The position numbers and the translations under genes were made by a program. From Anaerolinea thermophila (GTDB lineage: Bacteria > Chloroflexota > Anaerolineae > Anaerolineales > Anaerolineaceae): a stretch of DNA of 64,000 nt. Location of the stretch: NCBI RefSeq assembly GCF_020723905.1, contig NZ_DYHZ01000006.1, forward strand, positions 1-64,000, read 5' to 3'. The notes beneath the pieces are model-generated. The model saw nothing but the letters and a program-made list of their open reading frames with translations, made no database searches and was not told where the DNA came from. Below, piece by piece: positions 7,047-16,490 of the stretch; position 1 is the first letter of the stretch; every line of letters starts with the position of its first letter.

Positions 7047-8339
7047 CTATACGCTATCCAGCATCAGACGGGCTGCCTTGCGACCAATCTCAACCGCAAA
7101 ATTGGTGCCGCGATCCCAGGGATAAACCTGACTCATACTGGCAAAGAACAGTCCTTTAATGGGAGTTTGTATTGCGGGAATATTTCTGGAATGGTTCAAC
7201 TCAGGAACAGGTTGAGCATAGGATGTTTTCCATAGCCAGACTTTCTTAATCCAATCAGGTTTGAATTCAGGATTAAATTTGGGAAAAACCTCGATAAAGC
7301 GGTTCAGCAACTCATCCTGGCTCAGGCGAAAGTATTCATGATCGGTATCCAGATAATCTCCACAATACACAATATGATCTCCGCCAAAGTATTTAGGATC
7401 GAGGTAATTGGTATGTTCCACTAACGCCAGGAAGGGGTAGCCAGCCGATTTAGGAATATTGAACCAGTAATACCCCTGACGAGACAACTGATGTTTGAGG
7501 GAAAGAACCAGCACCACCGCCCCCATGCTCTTCAATTCCAGTAATCCCTTCAGGTACTGTTCTGGTAACTCGGGAGCCATACGGGCAAACTGGGACGGTG
7601 AAGATGTAACCAGACATTGATCGTATTCCTCTTCTCCGGACCTGGAAAAGATCTTAATGGCACGCCCCTCTCCTGTTGAAATGCTGGACACAGGAGAATT
7701 CAGGCGGATATCCACACCCTGACTGCGTAAATAATCAGCCAGACGATCAGCAAAATGTTGAAATCCACCCCTAAATGTGCCAAGTCGAGTCGTCCGCGCC
7801 TTTAATCGCGCCCACATCCAAGCCATATTTACTTCTGTATAATGTGGACCGAACTTTCCTTCAAGCAAAGGTTGAAATAGGGTTTGATATAATTCATTCC
7901 CATACCATTTTTTCATCCATTCATGGGCTTTTACTTTTTCTAAGGATTTCCATTGTGCCAGATAACGCAGATAAACCGTAACAAGCCCAAAACGAATCAT
8001 TCCCCAGGGAAATTGAAAACCCGGAAATCGAAGGGCAGCCAGAGGGCTGTCGAGAGGATAAAATGCTCCCTGGTGATAAGCAACGGTCTTGGGACGATTA
8101 AAAATGACCTGATCCTGCCATCCTAATTCTTTAATTAATCCCAACATTGCTCGGTCACTTTGAAACCAGTGGTGGTAAAACTTTTCAACAGACCATTCCC
8201 AGTGAGGTTCTTTAAATCCGGAAGCCAGACCTCCAACAGTCTCAGCACCCTCATAGATAACGACTTGATGCCCTACTTTTACCAGATCAAAAGCAGCGGA
8301 CATGCCTCCGAGCCCGGCTCCAATTATGGCAATTCTCAT
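7047..8339 (-). CDS. FAD-dependent amine oxidase/protoporphyrinogen oxidase-like protein
   Basis: A 430-residue flavoprotein with an N-terminal Rossmann motif GAGLGGMSAAFDL, then YEGAETVGGLASGF, the usual FAD-binding signature of the amine oxidase/phytoene desaturase/UDP-galactopyranose mutase superfamily. The substrate is unknown. The region after the FAD site (HWEWSVEKFYHHWF) resembles conserved oxidoreductases found in sugar or lipid modification loci. It overlaps the flippase-like gene upstream by four bases, so the two are translationally coupled, which suggests a role in an envelope lipid or glycan pathway (inference). It is the last gene of the minus-strand group 7047-9489. Confidence 0.8.
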   Translation of the reverse strand: MRIAIIGAGLGGMSAAFDLVKVGHQVVIYEGAETVGGLASGFKEPHWEWSVEKFYHHWFQSDRAMLGLIKELGWQDQVIFNRPKTVAYHQGAFYPLDSPLAALRFPGFQFPWGMIRFGLVTVYLRYLAQWKSLEKVKAHEWMKKWYGNELYQTLFQPLLEGKFGPHYTEVNMAWMWARLKARTTRLGTFRGGFQHFADRLADYLRSQGVDIRLNSPVSSISTGEGRAIKIFSRSGEEEYDQCLVTSSPSQFARMAPELPEQYLKGLLELKSMGAVVLVLSLKHQLSRQGYYWFNIPKSAGYPFLALVEHTNYLDPKYFGGDHIVYCGDYLDTDHEYFRLSQDELLNRFIEVFPKFNPEFKPDWIKKVWLWKTSYAQPVPELNHSRNIPAIQTPIKGLFFASMSQVYPWDRGTNFAVEIGRKAARLMLDSV

Positions 8340-9361
8340 ACCTCTCCTGTTTCAATAGATTTCTGATTGGATTGAATATCTTTTCCCCATCGCAATGGTT
8401 GCTTAAGGTAATAGTACAACCCTAATAATGTGATCGGGAACCATAAAGCGCCATGAAGTACAAGGGTATACCCTGCGGCTATTTCAGGGGTTACCCCGTA
8501 AGCGACGAGAACTGCAATTCCGGGTGTATCAAAAGTCCCAATGTAGCCGGGAGCACTGGGTAAGGTAGTTGCCAGATTGACAACACCGTTCATCAACATC
8601 AAAGCAAAAAAGGAAACCTCAAAAGGAAATGCATGCATGACAAACCAGTATTTAGCCGTTTCTAATAGCCAGATAATGACCGTAGTGAAAAAAATCATCA
8701 GGGCTTCAACAGGCGACCGTAAGGCTTCCAGACCAGAAAGAAATTTGACCGCAATCGCTAAAATTTTTTCTCTTAACTTTTCCGGAAACCAGCGACTGAC
8801 GAAGGTCAAAATACTTTCGGTTTGTCGGGGGAACATGGCACACAACAAGAAAAATACTAAAGCGCTGAAAAAAACGGCCGAACCTCCAATCGCAATCGTC
8901 CGAATATCGAGATTTCCTCCCAAACCCGCATTATGGGTCAATCGGGTCAATTCGGCGATATTGACGAACACAAATGCAAGCATAACCACGCCATCATAGA
9001 TTCTTTCAATCAGAATAGTTGCCAGAGAAGCAGAAATGGGGATTCCAGAACGTTGTTTGAGAATCACCGCACGGAGGACTTCACCAGCCCGGGCTGGATA
9101 TATATTATTTCCCATGTACCCGATGGCTACAATGGGAAACATGGTCGTGGTTGAAATCTTTTTTAAGGGTCGAAGAAGATAATGCCAGCGCCATGCCCGA
9201 ACCCAAACACCAAGAAAATAAACAGCAACTCCGGGAATTAACCACCAGTAATAAGCGCTTTTTATGGTAATCCAAAGTTCAGATAACTTTAAATTTGCGA
9301 GGGCTAAATACAAAAAAAAGGCGCTGATAACAACGCCAACCCAGAATTGCCATCGTTTCAT
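8336..9361 (-). CDS. LPG synthase transmembrane-domain/flippase-like protein (COG0392)
   Basis: A 341-residue polytopic membrane protein with about eight hydrophobic segments and the conserved pattern WVRAWRWHYLLRP, YMGNNIYPARAGEVLRA and ERIYDG of the COG0392/UPF0104 family. The family includes the membrane part of lysylphosphatidylglycerol synthase and proteins linked to lipid or glycolipid transfer. The catalytic aminoacyl-transferase domain is absent, so it is not a full MprF. It shares one base with the stop of the small gene upstream and overlaps the FAD enzyme downstream. A paralogue lies at 54673-55659. Confidence 0.85.
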   Translation of the reverse strand: MKRWQFWVGVVISAFFLYLALANLKLSELWITIKSAYYWWLIPGVAVYFLGVWVRAWRWHYLLRPLKKISTTTMFPIVAIGYMGNNIYPARAGEVLRAVILKQRSGIPISASLATILIERIYDGVVMLAFVFVNIAELTRLTHNAGLGGNLDIRTIAIGGSAVFFSALVFFLLCAMFPRQTESILTFVSRWFPEKLREKILAIAVKFLSGLEALRSPVEALMIFFTTVIIWLLETAKYWFVMHAFPFEVSFFALMLMNGVVNLATTLPSAPGYIGTFDTPGIAVLVAYGVTPEIAAGYTLVLHGALWFPITLLGLYYYLKQPLRWGKDIQSNQKSIETGEV

Positions 9362-9489
9362 CAGACGCTCACCAGGGAGATAATCATAGAAAGGATAATA
9401 ATCAGAGATAAACCCAAGAAGATGATCTGATTTCTTCTCCGGGCGGCCTGTTCACGTTGTTTCTTTAACTTCTCGTAATTTGGTTTCAT
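9361..9489 (-). CDS. 42-residue single-pass membrane protein
   Basis: A short gene below normal calling size. The ATG at 9489 has GGAGG six bases upstream. The product is MKPNYEKLKKQREQAARRRN followed by one hydrophobic helix of about 20 residues and a short tail. The very basic N terminus before the helix predicts a cytoplasmic N terminus. Its TGA stop overlaps the ATG of the flippase-like gene by one base, a typical coupling arrangement. The function is unknown; it could be an accessory subunit or stabiliser of the flippase-like protein. Confidence 0.7.
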   Translation of the reverse strand: MKPNYEKLKKQREQAARRRNQIIFLGLSLIIILSMIISLVSV

Positions 9490-9615
9490 GTAAATCCTCC
9501 GTACGAAGATTTATTTTAAGCACTTATTGGTAAAGGGTCAAACGGCTTAAACAGATTTTCTTTCTTTCTAATAAATTTTATAGAAACTTTAATGTACGAA
9601 TTAGAAATATTGTTC

Positions 9616-9621
9616 TATAAT
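9616..9621 (+). promoter_or_regulatory. -10 element of the radical SAM/AAA operon
   Basis: TATAAT with a predicted start near 9628, twelve bases before the ATG at 9640, which also has GGTGA as ribosome binding site. The -35 region is not recognisable, which could mean that an activator is needed. Confidence 0.45.
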
Positions 9622-9639
9622 AATTACTGGTGACGCTAG

Positions 9640-10263
9640 ATGATCAATGTTGCAGAGGTTTTTGTTGGGACAAGAGCACTTGGACCCGGATTAAGAACTG
9701 TTATCTGGGTTCAGGGTTGTCCTTTTCATTGTAAGGGTTGTTACTCCCCTGAATGGATTCCCAATATACCTGCTAAATTATACACACCTCAGGACCTTGC
9801 TACGCTCGTGCTTTCAAGACCTGATATTGAAGGAATAACATTATCTGGTGGTGAACCATTTATCCAGAGTGAAGAACTGGTGGAATTCTTAACCCTTATA
9901 AAAAAGCAATCAAACAAAAATGTTATTTGTTTTTCTGGTTTTCGGTTTTCATTTCTTTTACAGCATCCTTCTCCTTCAGTACAAGGCATGCTGCGGCTTA
10001 TTGATGTATTGATTGATGGACCTTATGTACAGGAGAAAGAAACCAGTAAAGGATTGAGAGGGTCAACCAACCAACATATATACCACTTTACTTCAACTCT
10101 TCTCTTTCATGATTTTATCAATCAAGAAAGAGTTAATGAAATCCACATCTCAGGGAGTGAGTTACTCGCTATCGGTATTCCGAGTCCAGAAATCAAAGCT
10201 CTTTTCGGGTTCAACAACAAATGTGGTTCACAGCCAAAGGAGCATCTCTATGAGCGGGCATAA
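9640..10263 (+). CDS. NrdG-like radical SAM activase without a visible partner enzyme
   Basis: A 207-residue protein of the anaerobic ribonucleotide-reductase-activase type. It has C27-x3-C31-x2-C34 (GCPFHCKGC) to bind a [4Fe-4S] cluster and SAM, followed by SGGEP at 69-73. NrdG-type proteins make a glycyl radical on a partner enzyme, but no nrdD or other glycyl-radical enzyme is in the window. Instead it overlaps a coiled-coil protein gene by 14 bases and is followed by a double AAA+ ATPase. The cluster is AT-rich compared with genes further right, which fits acquisition by transfer. The target may be in this operon or elsewhere. Confidence 0.82.
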   Translation: MINVAEVFVGTRALGPGLRTVIWVQGCPFHCKGCYSPEWIPNIPAKLYTPQDLATLVLSRPDIEGITLSGGEPFIQSEELVEFLTLIKKQSNKNVICFSGFRFSFLLQHPSPSVQGMLRLIDVLIDGPYVQEKETSKGLRGSTNQHIYHFTSTLLFHDFINQERVNEIHISGSELLAIGIPSPEIKALFGFNNKCGSQPKEHLYERA

Positions 10264-11620
10264 AAGAACAACCGTGACCATCAGTCAAGAAGAATACAGG
10301 AAACTTTATGAAGCAGAAATGCTCCTGAAAGGTTTAGATCTACAGTCATCTGGCAAATCCGGACGTCCATCGGTGGAAGCAATCACTTTTCTAAACACCC
10401 AGATGGATTACTCTATTCAACGACAGGAACAATTTCTCCGTCTAGGAGAAGCCTTGAGAAATGAAGTTTCAAGTTTAGAAAACAGTACGGCTGAAAACAT
10501 ACGAGACCTTGAATATCATCTTCTTCAGGAAATCCAGCAAAATAACGAAAACGTCTTTGAAACCATGGGAAAATTTGAAGAAGATTTGAAGCGCCTGGAA
10601 AATCACTTTGTTAAGGCAAACGAAGACACCCTGAAAATTCTCTGGCAATTTCAACATCAATCCAACGAATTTCTTTACAGGGAAGAAGAGAAAGGCGAAT
10701 ACGTACGTGGATGGCTGGATGATTGCATCCAGGTATTCAACTTTATTCTTGAAAATTATCCAGAAAGTGTTCCGTATATCGAAAATCTTCAAAATGTTCA
10801 AACACAGTTGGATTTCGCCATTCAAAATTTCCATCTGGGCTTTTATGATTCAGCACTCAATCTTTCCCAAACCATTTACTTTAATTTATCATCCCTAAGA
10901 TTAAAACTGGAAAACGAAGGGGTTGAAAAAAGACGTATTCTTGCCGAGATTATCGATGAATTATCCAAATTGCAAAATAACTTAAGGAGAAATCGAAAAA
11001 TTAAACCCGTTGATTTACAGGGGAATCTGATCGACTCCTATATTTCTGTTGATGAATGGTCTGGCAATACACTATCTCAACTTGAAAGTTATGTTTCGCA
11101 ATTAATCCAGGAATTTAACAAATATGGAATCCAACAAAGCCTTGAAATTTTGAGAGATTTCAAAGAAAACCAACTTCAATCCCTAAAAAATCAGTTGATC
11201 GAAGTTATTCATCAGGCACGTCTTAATGCTTTAAATGCCCACTTAAATTATTTAATCGCTCATGATGTACTGCTTGCGCTGGTTGAGCAGGGATATAAAC
11301 CAATCGAAGGGGAATACGAATCTGAAGAGATTAAAGACACATATATTGCAAAAGCCGTCGATCCATTGGGGAATCTCGTGGAAATTCAGGTTCAAACAAC
11401 ATCTCCAGAAAAAATTGAACATGATTTACACATCATATCAACCCATAAACAGAATCATTCATTACATGAATTAAGGCAACGAGCAAAAGAAATTCAGAAA
11501 AGTCTGAACAAAATCGGCTGGGTAGTTCAGGACCCTATAGAACTACCTAATTCCATTACCAGAACCGTTAAAAGACCATCACAGGTTCGTCTTCCATTAA
11601 TTAGAGGTGATCACGCATGA
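10250..11620 (+). CDS. RHH-like N terminus plus long coiled-coil protein, unknown function
   Basis: A 456-residue protein. The ATG at 10250 is chosen because AAGGAG lies seven bases upstream; an in-frame extension would read through the previous gene. Residues 6-28 (TTVTISQEEYRKLYEAEML) look like a ribbon-helix-helix strand and helix. Residues about 60-330 are rich in Gln, Glu, Asn and Leu and predict long coiled coils, then a more globular part (about 370-440) contains KAVDPLGNLVEIQVQ. No enzyme motif or membrane segment is seen. The stop overlaps the AAA gene by four bases, so all three proteins are probably made together; this one may be scaffold or substrate of the ATPase. Confidence 0.75.
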   Translation: MSGHKRTTVTISQEEYRKLYEAEMLLKGLDLQSSGKSGRPSVEAITFLNTQMDYSIQRQEQFLRLGEALRNEVSSLENSTAENIRDLEYHLLQEIQQNNENVFETMGKFEEDLKRLENHFVKANEDTLKILWQFQHQSNEFLYREEEKGEYVRGWLDDCIQVFNFILENYPESVPYIENLQNVQTQLDFAIQNFHLGFYDSALNLSQTIYFNLSSLRLKLENEGVEKRRILAEIIDELSKLQNNLRRNRKIKPVDLQGNLIDSYISVDEWSGNTLSQLESYVSQLIQEFNKYGIQQSLEILRDFKENQLQSLKNQLIEVIHQARLNALNAHLNYLIAHDVLLALVEQGYKPIEGEYESEEIKDTYIAKAVDPLGNLVEIQVQTTSPEKIEHDLHIISTHKQNHSLHELRQRAKEIQKSLNKIGWVVQDPIELPNSITRTVKRPSQVRLPLIRGDHA

Positions 11621-14193
11621 AAAGGTTACTGTCTAAAATTAAGGACAAACTTGAACAACGGTTCTTAATTTTGTATGGGTTTGGATTATCCGATTCTTTT
11701 CTCACAGAGAATTTCCAGGAATTACAACTGGATCTGGCTTTATTGCACACTCTTAAAGGGTTGGGATATAAAAGAATTTTATACCTGAGCCCGCAAAATC
11801 CTCTTCACTTCCTGGATGAAGAATCCAAAATTTTATCCCGTCATATAATCTGGGAAAAACGTCAGGATGTACTGGAGAACAGACATTTATCAGAAATTCA
11901 ACAGGGTCCTTTTGGAAATATCCATTTTTTCCAGCAAATTGTTAACGAACCTTCAGGCAAAACTGACCCAATTGGTGATATCCATGCGCTCCGATTGGTA
12001 GATTATCTGGTACAGGAAATCAATCCGTACAAAACCGCAATTATCATTGATCAGGCTGATATTTTTCTCTCGTATTTTGAAGATCAAAGATCTATGGCAA
12101 GTATTATTGGGAAATGGTTGCGTTTGCCCTCCTATAATTCGAGCCAGATTTTTTTTGTAATCTCTTCTCCAGATTTTTCCGATTTAATCAGCCGTATCCA
12201 GCAACTTCCTCTTCCTGAACTGACCCTCCTGGCCCATTTTGAAACCCAGGATCCATCTCACCCCTTTATTCTGGTTGAGGGTCCGGAACAAGATGAATGT
12301 CATCTTCTTTTACAATATTTCAAAGATCAGAATTCTGTTGATATTCCAGACGAAGAGTTTCGTACACTCAGTGATTGGATGACCGTTGAAAACCAGCCAT
12401 TAAAGATATGGATGGCTCGTTTATCTCAAATATCATCCTTTTCAATTGAAACAGGCAAACAAAAAGGATGGTTTCAAGCCTTTCACCACGATTCCAGAAC
12501 AATTGAAGAAAAACTCAACGAATTAATCGGTTTAACCGAAATCAAAACAAGGATTACTGAATTATCAGGTTGGATCCAGGAGAAAAAGAAAACCGGCTCT
12601 CCAATAAACCATAACTTTCACATGGTTTTCATTGGTCATCCCGGCACTGGAAAGACCACCATGGCGCGAATCATTGGGGAAATTTTTAAGGATTTAGGCA
12701 TTTTACAAAAAGGTCACCTGGTTGAAGCAAAAGCAAGTGATCTCATCGCAGAATATGTGGGCGGTACCGCAATCAAAACAAACTCTGTGATTGACAAAGC
12801 ACAGGGTGGCGTGTTGTTCATTGATGAGGCCTATTCCCTTAGTGCAAAAGATCGAGGTGGATTTGGTCAGGAAGCCATAGAGACCTTATTAATTCGAATG
12901 GAAAATGAAAGAAATCGCTTTATTGTGATCCTTGCGGGATATCCTCAAGAAATGAATGATTTTATAGAATCAAATCCAGGGTTGAGCCGAAGGTTTCCAG
13001 TTGAAAATCGGTTTTATTTCCCGGATTTTTCTGAAGAAGAACTTTTCATTATTTTACGGAATATGCTAAATGAAAAACAACTAAACCTGACCAGTGAGAT
13101 GGAAAACCTTCTCAAAGAAGTTATTCATCAAATGGTCATGCAAAAAAACGAACGTTTTGGAAACGCTGGAGAAATGCGCAATTTGTCTGAATCCATCGAA
13201 AGAAAGTGCCTTGCAAGATATCACTTTCAGAATTTATCGAGTGAATACTGGATTGCAAAGGAAGATATCAGCGATGAGTACATACGTTATTTAAATGTGT
13301 CCAACGAAAATAAACAGTCCGAATTTTTTGAGGCGCTGGAAAAATTAAAAGGTCTTTGGCAAGTTAAAAATTATGTAAGGCAGTTATTTTATAGAGTCCA
13401 ATTTGAAAAATTGCAAGCCTTATCAAAAGGATCAATAAAACCAGAAGTAAGAATACCTCATCTGGTATTTGTCGGAAATCCCGGAACCGGAAAAACCACC
13501 GTTGCCAGATTGATCTCCAGGTTTTTTCATCAAATTGGATTTTTACATAAAGGACACCTGATCGAAGTCACAGCCGCTGATCTAATTGCTGGATATGTTG
13601 GACAAACGCCTGAGAAGACCAGTAAGGTTATAAAGTCCTCCCTTGGTGGTGTTTTGTTTATTGATGAAGCATACAGTCTTATTCGGGGATCCAATCGAGA
13701 TCATTATGGATTGGAAGTGATCGATCTGCTGGTAAAAAACATAGACAGGTATGAAGGTCAACTTTGTATCATCCTGGCTGGTTATCCAGAAGAAATGAGT
13801 GATTTTCTCAGAAGCAATCCGGGATTGAAATCTCGTTTTGATGATCCGATTTTCTTTGAAGACCTATCAAATGATCATTTTATTGAAATCCTCAGAGAAC
13901 TGGCAGAACATGACGGGTTAATCCTACCAGAAGAAGTCATCCGGTACGCCATTCAAGAGATTGAAGCCCGAAAAAAGATACAAGGGAAATCCTTTGGTAA
14001 TGCGCGCGAAGTAATAAAAGTTTATGAAAAGATGAAAGACCATCTAGCACTACGGGTAATTCCAGAGATTCAGGGTAAAAATAATAACCTGGCTCAAATC
14101 CCCGGTTGGAATATATTCCAGGTTGAGGATATTTTAGAATCATCAGAATTTATCCACTTCTCTGAAAATCAAAAATTGTATAGAAATTCGTGA
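11617..14193 (+). CDS. Double AAA+ ATPase of the CbbX/SpoVK type with an extra N-terminal region
   Basis: An 858-residue protein. Two similar AAA+ modules of the CbxX/CfqX (SpoVK-like) family are present: Walker A GHPGTGKTT near residue 339 and Walker B GVLFIDEAYSL near 397 in the first, GNPGTGKTT near 620 and GVLFIDEAYSL near 676 in the second. Both carry the family helix AGYPxEMxDFxxxNPGLxxRF. The first 300 residues resemble a decayed P-loop ATPase domain, with a Walker-B-like TAIIIDQADIF near 145 but no Walker A. CbbX-type proteins remodel other proteins. The gene overlaps the coiled-coil gene by four bases and ends 19 bases from the convergent TPR gene. Confidence 0.88.
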   Translation: MKRLLSKIKDKLEQRFLILYGFGLSDSFLTENFQELQLDLALLHTLKGLGYKRILYLSPQNPLHFLDEESKILSRHIIWEKRQDVLENRHLSEIQQGPFGNIHFFQQIVNEPSGKTDPIGDIHALRLVDYLVQEINPYKTAIIIDQADIFLSYFEDQRSMASIIGKWLRLPSYNSSQIFFVISSPDFSDLISRIQQLPLPELTLLAHFETQDPSHPFILVEGPEQDECHLLLQYFKDQNSVDIPDEEFRTLSDWMTVENQPLKIWMARLSQISSFSIETGKQKGWFQAFHHDSRTIEEKLNELIGLTEIKTRITELSGWIQEKKKTGSPINHNFHMVFIGHPGTGKTTMARIIGEIFKDLGILQKGHLVEAKASDLIAEYVGGTAIKTNSVIDKAQGGVLFIDEAYSLSAKDRGGFGQEAIETLLIRMENERNRFIVILAGYPQEMNDFIESNPGLSRRFPVENRFYFPDFSEEELFIILRNMLNEKQLNLTSEMENLLKEVIHQMVMQKNERFGNAGEMRNLSESIERKCLARYHFQNLSSEYWIAKEDISDEYIRYLNVSNENKQSEFFEALEKLKGLWQVKNYVRQLFYRVQFEKLQALSKGSIKPEVRIPHLVFVGNPGTGKTTVARLISRFFHQIGFLHKGHLIEVTAADLIAGYVGQTPEKTSKVIKSSLGGVLFIDEAYSLIRGSNRDHYGLEVIDLLVKNIDRYEGQLCIILAGYPEEMSDFLRSNPGLKSRFDDPIFFEDLSNDHFIEILRELAEHDGLILPEEVIRYAIQEIEARKKIQGKSFGNAREVIKVYEKMKDHLALRVIPEIQGKNNNLAQIPGWNIFQVEDILESSEFIHFSENQKLYRNS

Positions 14194-14211
14194 GCCATTA
14201 AGAATTGAGAA

Positions 14212-15192
14212 TTAATAAAGAGTGGTCAACACCTTTCTCATATCTGATATTCTGAACTGATACCAATCTCTCTTCTGGATTTCTCTTTTAAAATCAGCAG
14301 ATTCTCTCAACTCTTCAAAGGATTGAATTGCATCCGACATGAAAATTAAACTATTATTTTTTTCTTCCGGTATTCTCGAATAAATCAATCCAATCATCCA
14401 CCTCCCAACAGCCCACTGATGATTAAAAGGAGTAAAAGAAGCGCAGGCTTTCTTCAGAAAATCAATGGCTCTTCTGAAATCTCCCATTTGATAAATGGCA
14501 ACGCCTATTTTTACCCAGATTTCGCCGGTCTCCCCGGGATCCAGATTAGCCCGCCCGAGAGAAGAAAGCCAACGAGAAATTTCATAGGCTTCGGGATACT
14601 TTCTTTGTTGAATTTTCTCTTTTAACCTCCCAATGATATGATTGGCTTCGTCACTGATTTTTGAAGGCTCAAATAAATTCAGCCAGTATTCGGCTTCTTC
14701 AACTGTGGCTGCCATATCCAGATTGATTTTTTCCAATCTCTCTGAATACCAGAGGTTACCTTTTACATCCCCTATTTGGATTCGGTGAAACTGACAATCC
14801 TGAAAAGTTTTCCGTGCCAGAAACCAGTGAGAATAGGCATGAGAATTTTCCTGCAACTCCCACTCAATCATACCCAGCAACCAGTATGTCACCCCCTGTT
14901 GATGGGTGCCCGGTCTGAACAATTCAGTTGCTCTTAAGATTTCAGCATAAGCACTCCGCAGGTCTTGTTTTTCAAAAAAGTACCTGGATATGCCCAGATA
15001 AATTTCAGCCGCTTGCAACGGTCTTGGAGTGTTTTGAGCCGTTTTTCTTAATTCTCTCAAAAAATCTTCTCGTTCATTGTAGGATAATTTGGGTTCATTC
15101 AACTGGAAAAAATTTAATAAATCTGCATTGGATAAATTTGAATGGCTAAACTGATTAAGCCATCCATAAACTTCGTCAAAACCCAAGATCAT
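14212..15192 (-). CDS. TPR-like helical repeat protein
   Basis: A 326-residue soluble protein built of helical pairs with TPR-like spacing. Examples are AEIYLGISRYFFEKQDLRSA near 63 and EIWVKIGVAIYQMGDFRRA near 224, both followed by the A-x-x-x-A/F pattern of TPR helix B. No signal peptide or membrane segment is seen. It is the last gene of the minus-strand operon after two SPFH-like genes, 11 bases from the previous one, and its 3' end lies 19 bases from the AAA gene. TPR proteins usually serve as binding platforms, so it may link the membrane SPFH pair to the AAA/coiled-coil proteins (inference). Confidence 0.78.
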   Translation of the reverse strand: MILGFDEVYGWLNQFSHSNLSNADLLNFFQLNEPKLSYNEREDFLRELRKTAQNTPRPLQAAEIYLGISRYFFEKQDLRSAYAEILRATELFRPGTHQQGVTYWLLGMIEWELQENSHAYSHWFLARKTFQDCQFHRIQIGDVKGNLWYSERLEKINLDMAATVEEAEYWLNLFEPSKISDEANHIIGRLKEKIQQRKYPEAYEISRWLSSLGRANLDPGETGEIWVKIGVAIYQMGDFRRAIDFLKKACASFTPFNHQWAVGRWMIGLIYSRIPEEKNNSLIFMSDAIQSFEELRESADFKREIQKRDWYQFRISDMRKVLTTLY

Positions 15193-15203
15193 GGATTATC
15201 CTC

Positions 15204-16490
15204 CTAAAGTTCATCAAAAAAGAGTAGATTTTGACCATCTTGCTGTTTTTCTGACCGATTCCGTGAGTTTATCCAGTTTTCTATCATTTCAGCAGTACGC
15301 AAAATCAGCAATTTGCGAATACTTTCTGAAGGCTCTTCTCCCCAGTTAACGTCTTTCAAGGCTTCTGTGAGAGCGATAATCATCTCAGCATGCGCTTCAG
15401 CTCTTCCCATCTCCAAGAACACCTGGCGTTTGGCTTCACCATATGCCCTTTGCACCTGAGCATTCCCCAGCCAGTCAGCCGCCCAATAATCAGTTCTCTG
15501 CTCATCTACGACAGGGTCAATTTCAAAATGCCCGATATCTACCCAAATTAACTCTGCACCGTTATTCCTCAACGCCGTCCTGGTTGGTCCATATAAGAGA
15601 GAATATCGTATCTCTCTCCGAGGGTCAATTCCCGACTCCCTTGGAGCGGTCAGATAATCAATATCATGTTCACTGATAAAGTCTGTGATCCCCCCTACCA
15701 CCGCACGGCCTACCACGGTCCTCCAGTTATCCGGACCAGCATCAGTTACCGGTAGATTGTAAGCCGAGTTCCACAAAGCCTTTTCGTCAAACGGGTAAGG
15801 TTCATCAACCGTTCGCCGTTTTGGACGTCCAAATTGCAACTCAGGAAACAACCGGTATCGGAACTGAATGTCTTTTATTGTCACACGAATTCCATCACGG
15901 GTCACTGCAGGAATATCAGAACGGGAATCCTGTTGTTCATCCAGATTGACAATCTGACCAATTGTCTCGAACGGGCGCAGGTAATAACTCTCTCGAATGG
16001 ATATTCTGGAAGGTCGCCTCAATTCTTTAAACATAACGGCATTTCCCGGCTGGATAACGACATGCCCAGGTCCGCCGATAGCGTCGATTAAATTCACTTC
16101 GTTCTTTTCCAGTTTCTTTTCCCCGCCATCAATGATAATACGGGGAACAAACAAAGCAAATAAAGAGGAAATGACGTAACGGATCCCCTGACGCAATCTT
16201 GGAAGCGCGTAGATATCCCTCACATAAGAGCCCGCCGCTAATGTCACAAAAATGATCACAGAAACGGGGGCAAGGAAATACCGCGCAGTATGAGGGTTAA
16301 AGGCAATGCGGAAAAATTCGATCGGAGGAAACCGCCAGAAATTCTTAATTTCCTCAGATAAATCAGGCTCGAAAAGCCACCCCGCCAAAAACAGGAATAT
16401 TGAAATGAGAGCAAACAGAAAAAGAATCCTGCTCAATCCCGCTATGCGGTGCTGTACTTGAAAATTACCCGTGGTACGAGGCTGATTCAT
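15204..16490 (-). CDS. SPFH/band 7-like membrane protein, second of a pair
   Basis: A 428-residue protein with two or three hydrophobic segments in the first 110 residues (for example ILFLFALISIFLFLAGWLF near 22-40), then a region like the SPFH (stomatin/prohibitin/flotillin) domain: GGPGHVVIQPGNAVMF and later VTRDGIRVTIKDIQFRYR, which match the start and middle strand of such domains. The C-terminal part is helical and charged, with an Ala/Glu-rich stretch near 360-390 as in flotillins. SPFH proteins form large membrane-bound rings. It overlaps the upstream paralogue by four bases (ATGA) and precedes the TPR gene. Confidence 0.72.
   Translation of the reverse strand: MNQPRTTGNFQVQHRIAGLSRILFLFALISIFLFLAGWLFEPDLSEEIKNFWRFPPIEFFRIAFNPHTARYFLAPVSVIIFVTLAAGSYVRDIYALPRLRQGIRYVISSLFALFVPRIIIDGGEKKLEKNEVNLIDAIGGPGHVVIQPGNAVMFKELRRPSRISIRESYYLRPFETIGQIVNLDEQQDSRSDIPAVTRDGIRVTIKDIQFRYRLFPELQFGRPKRRTVDEPYPFDEKALWNSAYNLPVTDAGPDNWRTVVGRAVVGGITDFISEHDIDYLTAPRESGIDPRREIRYSLLYGPTRTALRNNGAELIWVDIGHFEIDPVVDEQRTDYWAADWLGNAQVQRAYGEAKRQVFLEMGRAEAHAEMIIALTEALKDVNWGEEPSESIRKLLILRTAEMIENWINSRNRSEKQQDGQNLLFFDEL

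Noticed and set aside
14197-14211. 15-base word ATTAAGAATTGAGAA shared with 41601-41615
   Set aside because: The second copy is inside the signal-peptide codons of the cytochrome gene; two copies of an AT-rich word do not support a mobile element.
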